Shown here piece by piece: positions 19,232 to 27,262 of a stretch of DNA of 42,723 nucleotides. The stretch is taken from positions 1-42,723 of the forward strand of contig CABYFA010000010.1 in the NCBI GenBank assembly GCA_902518155.1, given 5' to 3'. Position numbers and translations under genes: made by a program. The first letter of the stretch is position 1. Every line of letters starts with the position of its first letter. The notes beneath the pieces were generated by a model. That model was not told the DNA's origin. It searched no databases and saw only the letters and a program-made list of their open reading frames with translations. Source of the DNA: an uncultured Pelagibacteraceae bacterium (GTDB lineage Bacteria; Pseudomonadota; Alphaproteobacteria; Pelagibacterales; Pelagibacteraceae).

Positions 19232-19262
19232 CTTGTAGAATTCAATTTCAACCCTATATGAG
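19232..19262 (+). promoter_or_regulatory. Candidate sigma-32 (RpoH) heat-shock promoter before dnaK
   Basis: CTTG (19232-19235), a 17-nt spacer, then CCTATATGAG (19253-19262) fit the alphaproteobacterial RpoH consensus CTTG-N17-CYTATNTNNG at every specified position (consensus recalled, not looked up). It lies in the grpE-dnaK gap. Transcription would begin near 19266, just after the GAGGAG at 19260-19265, so the mRNA from this promoter would lack that Shine-Dalgarno. Confidence 0.6.
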
Positions 19263-19279
19263 GAGAATAAATAACTGAT

Positions 19280-21205
19280 ATGAGCAAAATAATTGGAATA
19301 GATTTAGGAACAACAAACTCTTGTGTGGCTATTATGGAAGGGAGCCAGGCAAAAGTTTTGGAAAATGCAGAGGGTGCAAGAACTACACCTTCAGTAGTTG
19401 CTTTTACTGAAGAAAAAGAAAAATTAATAGGACAACCGGCTAAAAGACAAGCAGTAACAAATCCAGAGAATACAATTTTTGCAGTTAAAAGATTAATTGG
19501 TAGAAATTTTGAAGATTCAACTGTTAAAAAAGATATCGAGGCTGCACCTTTTAAAATTGTAAATTCTGAAAAAGGTGATGCGTGGATTGAAGCTAAAGGA
19601 GAGAAATATTCACCTTCACAAATTTCAGCCTTTATTCTCCAAAAAATGAAAGAGACTGCTGAAAAATATTTAGGTCAAGCTGTTACAAAAGCTGTAATAA
19701 CAGTTCCTGCATATTTTAATGATGCACAAAGACAGGCTACCAAGGATGCTGGAAAAATAGCCGGGTTAGAAGTTTTAAGAATTATCAACGAACCAACTGC
19801 AGCTTCATTAGCTTATGGTTTAGATAAAAAACAAAATAAAAAAATTGCAGTTTACGATTTAGGTGGTGGAACTTTTGATGTGTCTATTCTTGAATTAGGT
19901 GATGGAGTTTTTGAAGTAAAATCTACAAATGGTGATACCTTTTTAGGTGGAGAAGATTTTGACAACGCTGTTGTGGAATATTTAATTTCTGAGTTCAAAA
20001 AAGACAGCGGTATTGATTTAAAAACTGATAAGTTGGCCTTACAAAGATTAAAAGAAGCGGCTGAAAAAGCAAAAATTGAACTTTCAGCAGCTGAGCAAAC
20101 AGATATTAATTTACCATTTATAACTGCTGACAAAACTGGTCCTAAACATATTAATTTAAAAATGACTAGAGCCAAGTTAGAAGCTTTAGTTGAGGACTTA
20201 ATAGCTAAAACCATTCCACCATGTAAAACTGCTTTGAAAGATGCTGGAATTTCAGCTAGCGATGTTGATGAAGTGGTAATGGTCGGAGGTATGACTAGAA
20301 TGCCAAAAGTTATTTCCGAGGTAAAAAATTTCTTCGGTAAAGAACCAAATAAAAGTGTTAATCCAGATGAAGTGGTTGCAATGGGTGCTGCAATTCAAGC
20401 TGGTGTCTTACAAGGTGATGTAAAAGATGTTCTTTTATTAGATGTAACACCATTATCCCTAGGAATTGAAACTCTAGGTGGCGTTTCTACAAAACTTATT
20501 GAAAAAAATACAACTATACCTACAAAAAAAAGCCAGGTATTTTCAACTGCTGAAGATAACCAGCCAGCAGTCTCAATACGTGTTCTTCAGGGTGAAAGAG
20601 AGATGGCAACAGATAATAAATTACTTGGCAATTTTGAATTGGTTGGTATTGCTCCGGCACCAAGAGGAGTTCCTCAAATTGAAGTAACTTTTGACATAGA
20701 CGCAAACGGAATTGTAAATGTATCTGCAAAAGACAAGGGTACTGGCAAAGAACAAAAAATTCAAATTCAAGCCTCTGGTGGATTAAGTGATGATGAAATT
20801 GAAAAAATGGTAAAAGATGCTGAAGCCAATAAAGAAGCAGACAAGAAAAAAAGAGAGTCAGTTGACGTTAGAAATCAGGCAGATACTCTAATTCATTCAA
20901 CTGAAAAAAATCTTAAAGAGCACGGATCTAAAGTTTCAGATGCAGAGAAAAAAGCAATTGAAGATGGGTCAAATGCATTAAAGGAATCTCTTAAAGGTGA
21001 AGATATTGAGGACATTAAGAAGAAGACAGAGGCATTAGTACAAGCTTCGATGAAACTAGGTGAGGCTATTTACAAATCACAACAAAACACAAAACCAGAT
21101 TCTGGTAAAGATGATGGAAATGATAAAAAGGGAAAGAAAGACGATAATGTTGTTGATGCGGACTTTGAGGAAGTAAAAGACGAGAATAAAGAAAAAAGCG
21201 CTTAA
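19280..21205 (+). CDS. dnaK: Chaperone DnaK (Hsp70)
   Basis: ATP-driven general chaperone, 641 residues. It begins with the canonical [18 protein letters not shown] phosphate loop. The ATPase domain also shows [17 protein letters not shown] and [17 protein letters not shown], and [15 protein letters not shown] marks the linker. The substrate-binding domain and helical lid follow, ending in the acidic tail [16 protein letters not shown]. It is 60 nt downstream of grpE with a likely heat-shock promoter between, and 28 nt before dnaJ. A GAGGAG lies 14 nt before the ATG, a rather long spacing. Confidence 0.99.
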   Translation: MSKIIGIDLGTTNSCVAIMEGSQAKVLENAEGARTTPSVVAFTEEKEKLIGQPAKRQAVTNPENTIFAVKRLIGRNFEDSTVKKDIEAAPFKIVNSEKGDAWIEAKGEKYSPSQISAFILQKMKETAEKYLGQAVTKAVITVPAYFNDAQRQATKDAGKIAGLEVLRIINEPTAASLAYGLDKKQNKKIAVYDLGGGTFDVSILELGDGVFEVKSTNGDTFLGGEDFDNAVVEYLISEFKKDSGIDLKTDKLALQRLKEAAEKAKIELSAAEQTDINLPFITADKTGPKHINLKMTRAKLEALVEDLIAKTIPPCKTALKDAGISASDVDEVVMVGGMTRMPKVISEVKNFFGKEPNKSVNPDEVVAMGAAIQAGVLQGDVKDVLLLDVTPLSLGIETLGGVSTKLIEKNTTIPTKKSQVFSTAEDNQPAVSIRVLQGEREMATDNKLLGNFELVGIAPAPRGVPQIEVTFDIDANGIVNVSAKDKGTGKEQKIQIQASGGLSDDEIEKMVKDAEANKEADKKKRESVDVRNQADTLIHSTEKNLKEHGSKVSDAEKKAIEDGSNALKESLKGEDIEDIKKKTEALVQASMKLGEAIYKSQQNTKPDSGKDDGNDKKGKKDDNVVDADFEEVKDENKEKSA

Positions 21206-21233
21206 CTGACATCTATTTGTCCAGGTTATACAC

Positions 21234-22370
21234 ATGGCTAAAAGAGATTATTATGATGTCTTAGGAGTAAGTAAAAGCGCAAGCCCTGATGAACTAAAAT
21301 CAGCCTATAGAAAACTAGCAGTTAAATATCACCCTGACAAAAATCCTGGGGATAAATCTGCAGAAGATAAATTTAAAGAGGCCAGTGAGGCTTATGGTGT
21401 GCTCTCTGATAAATCAAAAAAAGAAAACTACGATAACTTTGGACATGCTGCATTTGAAAATGGTGGCGGTGGTAGAGGTGGTTTTGGAGGTTTTGAAGGT
21501 TTTAGCGGAGCAGATTTCTCTGATATTTTTGAGGATTTTTTTGGAGACTTTGGTGGTGGAGGCAGAAGAAGTTCAAGAAGAAGCTCAAATAACCGAGGTT
21601 CAGATCTAAGATACGATTTATCAATTACACTAGAGGAGGCATACACTGGTAAAAAACAAAATATCCAATTCTCTACCTCTGAAAAGTGTAACACTTGCAA
21701 AGGAAATGGTTCTAAACCAGGCTCAAGTCCAGACAGATGCACATATTGTGGAGGAAATGGAAGAGTTAGATCTAATCAAGGTTTCTTTACAGTTCAACAA
21801 ACTTGTCCTCAATGTGCAGGAAGTGGTGAAGAAATAACCAATCCATGTGGAGATTGTAATGGACAAGGTAATAAACAAACAAACAAAAAAGTATCTGTAA
21901 CAATACCTAAAGGTGTAGATGATGGTACGAGAATTAGGCTTGCCGGCAAAGGTGAAGCTGGAACAAGAGGGGGTACTAGTGGAGATTTATATTTATTTAT
22001 AAATGTAAAATCTCATGAGTTATTTAAAAGATCTGATGTTAATTTATTTTTTGAGTTTCCAATTTCAATAGCCGATGCTGCTCTTGGTACAACAATAGAA
22101 ATACCCACAATTGATGGAAAAAAAGCAAAGATTAAAATACCAGACGGAACTCAAGACGGTAAGCAATTTAGGTTAAAAGGAAAAGGTATGCCATTCATGC
22201 GAAGAGGAGATTTTGGTGACTTATATGTTCAGGTGAAAACTGAAGTACCAGTATTTTTAAATAGAGAACAAAAAGATTTATTAGAACGATTTAGAAAAAT
22301 AGAAAATGAAAAATCAAACCCAAGCATAAATAAATTTTTTCAAAAAGCTAAAAGTTTTTGGAATAGTTAG
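21234..22370 (+). CDS. dnaJ: Chaperone DnaJ (Hsp40)
   Basis: Co-chaperone that delivers substrates to DnaK and stimulates its ATPase. The J domain (residues 1-70) has the essential HPD at 33-35, followed by a Gly/Phe-rich linker ([14 protein letters not shown]). Four zinc-binding repeats, [24 protein letters not shown] and CGDCNGQG, follow, then two C-terminal substrate-binding beta domains. The 378-residue length is standard for a type I DnaJ. Confidence 0.98.
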   Translation: MAKRDYYDVLGVSKSASPDELKSAYRKLAVKYHPDKNPGDKSAEDKFKEASEAYGVLSDKSKKENYDNFGHAAFENGGGGRGGFGGFEGFSGADFSDIFEDFFGDFGGGGRRSSRRSSNNRGSDLRYDLSITLEEAYTGKKQNIQFSTSEKCNTCKGNGSKPGSSPDRCTYCGGNGRVRSNQGFFTVQQTCPQCAGSGEEITNPCGDCNGQGNKQTNKKVSVTIPKGVDDGTRIRLAGKGEAGTRGGTSGDLYLFINVKSHELFKRSDVNLFFEFPISIADAALGTTIEIPTIDGKKAKIKIPDGTQDGKQFRLKGKGMPFMRRGDFGDLYVQVKTEVPVFLNREQKDLLERFRKIENEKSNPSINKFFQKAKSFWNS

Positions 22371-22373
22371 AGA

Positions 22374-22544
22374 ATGGGATTAGAAGAGATTGTTCCAGCT
22401 ATTTTTTTGATAGCAGTTTTAATTCTAGTACTGCCTGAATTTCTAAGATCTAACTCAAAATCAAAAAGATTTATTAAAAATTTATTTATTTGGTCTATAA
22501 TTGTTGCTTTCATTGTGATACTTTCTATCTTTATCTTAAAATGA
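22374..22544 (+). CDS. Small two-helix membrane protein of unknown function
   Basis: An open reading frame of 56 codons fills the dnaJ-dapB gap exactly. It starts 3 nt after the dnaJ stop and its stop overlaps the dapB start as ATGA. The product has two hydrophobic segments (about residues 6-24 and 37-55) separated by a basic loop (FLRSNSKSKRFIK), so it should be an inner-membrane protein with a positively charged loop. I do not recognise a family. The tight fit between coupled genes is the main reason to believe it is real. Confidence 0.65.
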   Translation: MGLEEIVPAIFLIAVLILVLPEFLRSNSKSKRFIKNLFIWSIIVAFIVILSIFILK

Positions 22545-23317
22545 AAAAAATTAAATTATTAGTGACCGGTTGCCTGGGTCGAATGGGCCAACAAATAATT
22601 TCATCTGCAAAAAAGGATAAAAATTTTAGAATTACCGCTCTTACAGAAAATAAAAAAATTAATAAAAAGATTAATGGAGTAAAAGTTGAACTAAATAATG
22701 AAAAATTATTCAAAAAAGTAGACCTAATTATTGATTTTACAATACCAAGATGTACTTTTCAGGTTTTAAAAATTGCATCAAAGTTAAAAAAGAGAGTGGT
22801 CATTGGTACTACTGGTTTTACAAAAAAAGAAGAGGATATAATTAAAAAATTTTCAAAAAAAATACCAATTTTAAAAGCTGGAAATATGAGTTTGGGTATC
22901 AATCTTTTAATGTATTTAACAGAAATTACAGCAAGTTCATTGGGAAAGAATTTTTTGAGCAAAATTTTTGAGACTCACCATAAACATAAAAAAGACTATC
23001 CATCAGGAACTGCGTTAATGTTAGGTAAAGGAATAGCTGTGGGTAAAAACAAAAATTTTTATAATTTGTTAGGAAAAAAATATTTAAACAAAAAAACCTT
23101 CCCTTTTGGAAAAAAGATAAATTTTAATTCTGTAAGAAAAGGAGAAATTATAGGAGAACATGAAGTTAAATTTTCAAGTGGTAAAGAAATAATCACTTTA
23201 AATCACGAGGCCTTCGATAGAGCGCTTTATTCTGAGGGTGCTTTATCAGCAGCAAAATGGCTTATTAATAAAAAGCCAGGTCTTTATTCGATGAGAAATT
23301 TGATGAATTTCAAATAA
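22541..23317 (+). CDS. dapB: 4-hydroxy-tetrahydrodipicolinate reductase
   Basis: NAD(P)H-dependent enzyme of lysine and meso-diaminopimelate synthesis. The 258-residue protein starts KIKLLVTGCLGRMGQQI (nucleotide-binding GxxGRMG). It carries VIGTTGF, the active-site FETHHKHKKDYPSGTA with the His-His and the Lys, and ends with GALSAAKWL. I start it at 22541 (ATGA overlap with the small membrane protein gene) rather than at the in-frame ATG at 22490, which would add unrelated residues. Its stop overlaps nth as TAATG. Confidence 0.96.
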   Translation: MKKIKLLVTGCLGRMGQQIISSAKKDKNFRITALTENKKINKKINGVKVELNNEKLFKKVDLIIDFTIPRCTFQVLKIASKLKKRVVIGTTGFTKKEEDIIKKFSKKIPILKAGNMSLGINLLMYLTEITASSLGKNFLSKIFETHHKHKKDYPSGTALMLGKGIAVGKNKNFYNLLGKKYLNKKTFPFGKKINFNSVRKGEIIGEHEVKFSSGKEIITLNHEAFDRALYSEGALSAAKWLINKKPGLYSMRNLMNFK

Positions 23318-23970
23318 TGAATGAAATTCAAAGAGCCAAGATAGTTTTAAAAACTTTAGATAAAACATATCCCAAAATACATGTTCCTCTTAAAAGTAGA
23401 AATGTTTTTACACTTTTAATTTCTGTTCTTCTTTCCGCACAATGCACTGACGTAAATGTAAATAACGTAACTAAAAATATTTATCCAAGATTTTACAAAC
23501 CCCAACATTTTGTTAAATTAGGAAGAAAAAAAATTGAAAAATTAATTAAAAAAATTGGTATTTTTAGGATTAAGGCAAAAAGCATTTTTAATTTATCGAA
23601 AATACTTATTAAAAAGCATGATGGCAAAGTGCCAAAAACTTTTGAGGAATTAGAAAAGCTTCCTGGTGTTGGTCATAAAACCGCTGGAGTTGTAATGTCT
23701 CAAGGCTTTGGATACCCTGCATTTCCAATTGACACCCATATACATAGATTAGCTCAAAGATGGGGTTTAACAAATGGAAAAAATGTTGTTCAAACTGAAA
23801 AAGATTTAAAAAGACTTTTTCCTAAAAAAAGTTGGAACAAACTCCACCTTCAAATTATATATTATGGAAGAGAGTATTGTAAGGCAAGAGAGTGTTATGG
23901 TGTGACTTGTAAAATTTGTACCACTTGTTATCCTAATAGAAAAAAACCTATTAAAACTAAAAAAGCTTAA
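23317..23970 (+). CDS. nth: Endonuclease III (DNA glycosylase/AP lyase)
   Basis: Base-excision repair enzyme removing oxidised pyrimidines. The helix-hairpin-helix is LPGVGHKTAGVV with catalytic Lys121, and the catalytic Asp139 lies in FPIDTHIHRLAQRWGL. The length is 217. The C-terminal Fe-S region is odd. Instead of the usual Cys-x6-Cys-x2-Cys-x5-Cys it has five cysteines at 188, 193, 198, 201 and 204, so one ligand is displaced while the overall 16-residue span is kept. It starts as TAATG with dapB and ends 1 nt before the kinase gene. Confidence 0.95.
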   Translation: MNEIQRAKIVLKTLDKTYPKIHVPLKSRNVFTLLISVLLSAQCTDVNVNNVTKNIYPRFYKPQHFVKLGRKKIEKLIKKIGIFRIKAKSIFNLSKILIKKHDGKVPKTFEELEKLPGVGHKTAGVVMSQGFGYPAFPIDTHIHRLAQRWGLTNGKNVVQTEKDLKRLFPKKSWNKLHLQIIYYGREYCKARECYGVTCKICTTCYPNRKKPIKTKKA

Positions 23971-23971
23971 T

Positions 23972-24901
23972 ATGAAAATTCTTGGTATTGGAAATGCAAT
24001 AATTGATGTCATTTGTAAAGTAGAGGAAAATTTTCTAGCGAAAAATAATCTTACAAAAGGTACTATGAAACTTATTTTTGATTATAAAGAATTTAAGAAT
24101 ATTTTAACGAAACTTAAAATAGAAAGAACTGTATCAGGAGGTTCAGTTGCTAATTCAATCGTTGGCTTATCTCAACTTAAAAATGAAGTTGGATTTATTG
24201 GAAAAATATCTGATGATGATTTTGGGGCTAAATATGAGGAAGGATTAAAAAAAGAAAATGTGGAATATTTTTATTCCAAAAAAAAAGAAAGCCTTCCTAC
24301 TGGATCTTGTCTTATTTTAGTAACACCAGACTCTGAAAGGACAATGTGTACTTTTTTAGGTATAGCAGGAAAAATTGGTGAAATTGATATAAATGAACAA
24401 CTAATTGAAAAAAGTGATCTGATTTTTCTAGAGGGCTATTTATGGGATGAGGGCGAACCCAAAAAAGCATTTGAAAAAGCGATTAAGTATTCAAACAAAA
24501 CTGCAATGTCACTATCAGATTTGTTTTGTGTGGAAAGACACAAAAAAAATTTTTTAATATTAGTTAAAGAAAAATTAGATCTTACTTTTGCAAATGAGAA
24601 TGAAATTATGTCACTAATTGATGCAAAAAATTTTAATGAGGTAGTTACTTTTGCTAAAGAAGTTAAAAAACATATTATAATTACTCGAGGAGAAAAAGGG
24701 GCAATTTCCATAATTGGGGATAAGATAATTGAGACCAAGGCTAAAAAAAATTTAACAATAAGGGATTTAACTGGTGCAGGGGATCTATTTGCGGCTGGAT
24801 ATTTACATGGCTTTATTAATAATCTATCTCGCGAAAAATGCTTAGAGGGAGGTGTTGAATTATCCTCAAAAGTAATTCAACAAATTGGTGCTAGGCTTTA
24901 A
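23972..24901 (+). CDS. PfkB-family carbohydrate/nucleoside kinase
   Basis: Ribokinase-fold sugar kinase of 309 residues, closest in style to the adenosine kinase-like branch. The N-terminal ILGIGNAIIDVICKV, the substrate-site SGGSVANSIVGLSQL (residues 55-69) and the second PfkB signature DLTGAGDLFAAGYLHG with catalytic Asp271 are visible. The substrate cannot be named. It closes the plus-strand operon, and its stop codon is shared with the convergent arfA-like gene as TTAA. Confidence 0.9.
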   Translation: MKILGIGNAIIDVICKVEENFLAKNNLTKGTMKLIFDYKEFKNILTKLKIERTVSGGSVANSIVGLSQLKNEVGFIGKISDDDFGAKYEEGLKKENVEYFYSKKKESLPTGSCLILVTPDSERTMCTFLGIAGKIGEIDINEQLIEKSDLIFLEGYLWDEGEPKKAFEKAIKYSNKTAMSLSDLFCVERHKKNFLILVKEKLDLTFANENEIMSLIDAKNFNEVVTFAKEVKKHIIITRGEKGAISIIGDKIIETKAKKNLTIRDLTGAGDLFAAGYLHGFINNLSREKCLEGGVELSSKVIQQIGARL

Positions 24902-25017
24902 CTCTTTTTTCTTTTAAAACTACCTTTGCCCTTTTTTGGCTTTATTATCCGAGGCTTATATTTTTTTGAAAAAAGCTCTTTTGCAAATTTATTCTTTCTT
25001 ATTAATTTCGTAACCAT
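24898..25017 (-). CDS. ArfA-like alternative ribosome-rescue factor
   Basis: A 39-codon gene that nearly fills the space between the PfkB kinase and the winged-helix gene. The product contains NKFAKELFSKKYKPRI followed by KPKKGKGSFKRKKS. This matches the core of ArfA, which in Escherichia coli reads LFRQRVEKNKKGKGSYMRK, including the invariant KKGKGS. ArfA recruits RF2 to ribosomes stalled on mRNAs without a stop codon. The hydrophobic C-terminal tail of full E. coli ArfA is absent; functional E. coli ArfA is itself a truncated form. The start lies inside the end of the upstream regulator gene (29-nt overlap) and the stop is shared with the kinase (TTAA). The match is from memory and the function is inferred. 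Confidence 0.72.
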   Translation of the reverse strand: MVTKLIRKNKFAKELFSKKYKPRIIKPKKGKGSFKRKKS

Positions 25018-25555
25018 CGTCCTTACTTAAAATAAAATTCTCATCTTTAAAAACTTTTGAAATTTTTTTTCTCAATCTATAAATATGCGTTTCAACAGTA
25101 TGAGTTTCCAGTTGAGATTGATGTCTCCAAACATTTGATTGCAATTCTCGAATTTTTACAGGTTTATTTGCTTTTAATAAGTATATTATTGAATTTATTT
25201 CTTTTTCTGTAAGTTTAAGTTTGATTGCATTTGAAGACATTTCTCGTGAATTTATATTAAAAATATAATTACCTATCAAAATCTCAGATTGTTTTTGAAA
25301 ATTTTTTTTTATAAATTCGATATTAATTTTTTCTAATATTTTGAATATTGAAATAGGAAATTTATCAAAAATTATTTGATTATTTAATTCTGGTATTTCT
25401 TTTTTTGTAAGTATCAAACAATTCGAGTTAGATTTTAAGTTTAACAATTCTTGTTTATTAATTTTCTCAAAATTAAAATTTATATCTTTTTTAATTTCTT
25501 CAAAAATCTTATATAATTCATCGAGTTCATAGATGACTAGATTATGAGTATTCAT
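24989..25555 (-). CDS. OmpR/PhoB-type winged-helix regulator with degenerate receiver
   Basis: A 188-residue DNA-binding protein. The C-terminal half (about 90-185) is a typical OmpR-type winged helix: LKLTEKEINSIIYLL, ETHTVETHIYRLRKKI (recognition helix) and DDGYEI (wing). The N-terminal half has the rough length of a receiver domain but I see no phospho-acceptor Asp or acidic pocket, and no sensor kinase is nearby, so it probably does not work by phosphorylation. It is divergent from the L,D-transpeptidase with only 13 bp between, and is followed by the arfA-like gene. The target is unknown. Confidence 0.8.
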   Translation of the reverse strand: MNTHNLVIYELDELYKIFEEIKKDINFNFEKINKQELLNLKSNSNCLILTKKEIPELNNQIIFDKFPISIFKILEKINIEFIKKNFQKQSEILIGNYIFNINSREMSSNAIKLKLTEKEINSIIYLLKANKPVKIRELQSNVWRHQSQLETHTVETHIYRLRKKISKVFKDENFILSKDDGYEINKKE

Positions 25556-25568
25556 ATAAAAAGATAAT

Positions 25569-26063
25569 ATGATAATTTATATTAAAAATAAACATTCACT
25601 TAAAATTGATGATTTTTATCTCAAATGCTGTATTGGCAAAAATGGTTTAACTAAAAACAAAAAAGAAGGTGATAAAAAAACACCAATTGGTCATTTTTCT
25701 ATTGAAAATTTGTATTACAGATCTGATAGAATCCAAAAACCTCTTACCAATTTAAGGTGTATCAAAATTGAAAAAAAAATGGGTTGGTGTGATGATCCAT
25801 TGGACAAGAAATATTATAATAAATTAATTTACTTTGGAAAAAAAATTAAATGTGAAAAACTCTACCGAAGAGATCATAAGTATGACTTGATGATACCAAT
25901 AAAATATAATTATTTAAGGCCAATTAAATTTAAGGGAAGCTGTATCTTTATACACTTAACAAATGATTATAAACCAACAGCAGGATGCATAGCCCTAAAA
26001 AAAAAAGACTTTTTAATAATGTTAAAATTAATAAATAAAAAAACAAAAATTCAAATAAACTAA
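25569..26063 (+). CDS. YkuD-type L,D-transpeptidase-like protein
   Basis: L,D-transpeptidase catalytic fold of the COG3786 type, 164 residues. Core motifs are GKNGLTKNKKEGDKKTPIG near the N-terminus and IHLTNDYKPTAGCIALKK with His129 and the catalytic Cys140. No signal peptide is visible, which is common in this subgroup and leaves its location unclear. A role in forming 3-3 peptidoglycan links is inferred only from family. It is divergent from the winged-helix gene and convergent on yggS with a 4-nt CTAA stop overlap. Confidence 0.88.
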   Translation: MIIYIKNKHSLKIDDFYLKCCIGKNGLTKNKKEGDKKTPIGHFSIENLYYRSDRIQKPLTNLRCIKIEKKMGWCDDPLDKKYYNKLIYFGKKIKCEKLYRRDHKYDLMIPIKYNYLRPIKFKGSCIFIHLTNDYKPTAGCIALKKKDFLIMLKLINKKTKIQIN

Positions 26064-26719
26064 TTTCTTTGTCCAAAAATATTAGATCCTATTCTCACAT
26101 ATGTGGCAGAATTTTTTATAGCATCTAAATAATCTGAGGACATTCCCATACTTAATTCATTAAGATTTAAATTTTTATTTAAAATATTCATTTCTTTGAA
26201 ATAAATATCTGATGATTTTGTCAATGGTGGAATACACATTAGTCCAATCACATTAAGGTTAATCGCTTTACAATATGAATATAATTCATTTACAGATGAT
26301 TTATTTACTCCAGATTTTTGTTCTTCATCACCAATATTTACCTGAATAAATATCTTAATTTTTTTACCCTGTTTTGTCTCCTCATCTGCTATCTTTTTTG
26401 CGAGCTTTTTACTATCAACTGAATGAATATAATCAAATATTTTTATCGCCTGTTTTACCTTATTAGTCTGTAATTTACCTATAAGATGCAATTTCAAATC
26501 TTTTTTTATTAATTTAATATCTGACCATTTCTCTAATGCTTCTTGAACCTTATTTTCCCCATAATGCAAATGACCATATTCTATCAAGGGTAAAATTTTA
26601 TTAATCTCAAAAGTTTTAGATACTGCTAATATTTTGGGATTATTATTAATATTTAATTTTTCTAGATAAGATTTAATATTATTCTTAATATCTAATAAAT
26701 TTTTTATAGTATTATGCAT
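26060..26719 (-). CDS. yggS: YggS/PLPBP pyridoxal-phosphate homeostasis protein
   Basis: PLP-binding protein without known catalytic activity that balances vitamin B6 and amino acid pools. The PLP Lys is Lys35 in ILAVSKTFEI. Also present are HYGENKVQEALEKW, LHLIGKLQTNKVKQA, HSVDSKKLA, VNIGDEEQKSGV, GLMCIPP and LSMGMSSDYLDAI, all family signatures. The length of 219 is normal. It starts only 9 bp from the chosen start of the divergent ThiE-like gene. Confidence 0.96.
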   Translation of the reverse strand: MHNTIKNLLDIKNNIKSYLEKLNINNNPKILAVSKTFEINKILPLIEYGHLHYGENKVQEALEKWSDIKLIKKDLKLHLIGKLQTNKVKQAIKIFDYIHSVDSKKLAKKIADEETKQGKKIKIFIQVNIGDEEQKSGVNKSSVNELYSYCKAINLNVIGLMCIPPLTKSSDIYFKEMNILNKNLNLNELSMGMSSDYLDAIKNSATYVRIGSNIFGQRN

Positions 26720-26728
26720 ATTAACTTA

Positions 26729-27256
26729 ATGAAAAAATATTACTTTATTAGTAAATTTAATACAAATAATATTGATAAGCAGGATGGGCAAACCGCTATT
26801 ATTTTTAGAAACTATAGTTCAAAAAAAATTAGTGAAGATCTTATTATTAAGATAAAAAACTATTGTAAAAAGAAATCTCTAAAATTTTATTTATCAAATG
26901 ATATTAAATTAGCTATAAAACTAAATTTAGATGGCGCTTACATACCGGCTTTTAACAAGTCATTTATGCATAATTCATACGATCTGAAGAAAAACTTCAA
27001 ATTGATTGGGTCTGCGCACAATTTAGCTGAGATAAGAATTAAGGAAAAACAAAATGTTGCTTCGATTTTTATATCATCAATTTTTAAAAATAATAAAAGC
27101 AATAAATTTCTAGGTATCTATAAATTTTTTAACTTAATGAGTTTAACAAAAAAAAATGTGATATGCTTAGGGGGAATTAATAAAGATAATATAAAAAAAA
27201 TTAATTTATTAAGTATTAACAGTTTTGGGTCTATCTCAATGTTAGAGAATTGTTAA
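26729..27256 (+). CDS. ThiE/TenI-like protein (possible thiamine phosphate synthase paralogue)
   Basis: The sequence has the rhythm of a ThiE/TenI TIM barrel: LAIKLNLDGAYIPAF (beta-3), LIGSAHNLAEIRIKEKQNVASIFISSIF (beta-4/5) and NVICLGGINKDNIKKI (the GGI phosphate loop). It is short (175 residues), and the HLGQxD-type substrate motif of true ThiE reads GAYIPAFN, so catalysis as a thiamine phosphate synthase is doubtful. I start it at 26729 because the ATG at 26714 overlaps the yggS start codon. A ThiE-like gene beside yggS and upstream of leuS is seen in other alphaproteobacteria. The function is open. Confidence 0.6.
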   Translation: MKKYYFISKFNTNNIDKQDGQTAIIFRNYSSKKISEDLIIKIKNYCKKKSLKFYLSNDIKLAIKLNLDGAYIPAFNKSFMHNSYDLKKNFKLIGSAHNLAEIRIKEKQNVASIFISSIFKNNKSNKFLGIYKFFNLMSLTKKNVICLGGINKDNIKKINLLSINSFGSISMLENC

Positions 27257-27262
27257 ACAACT

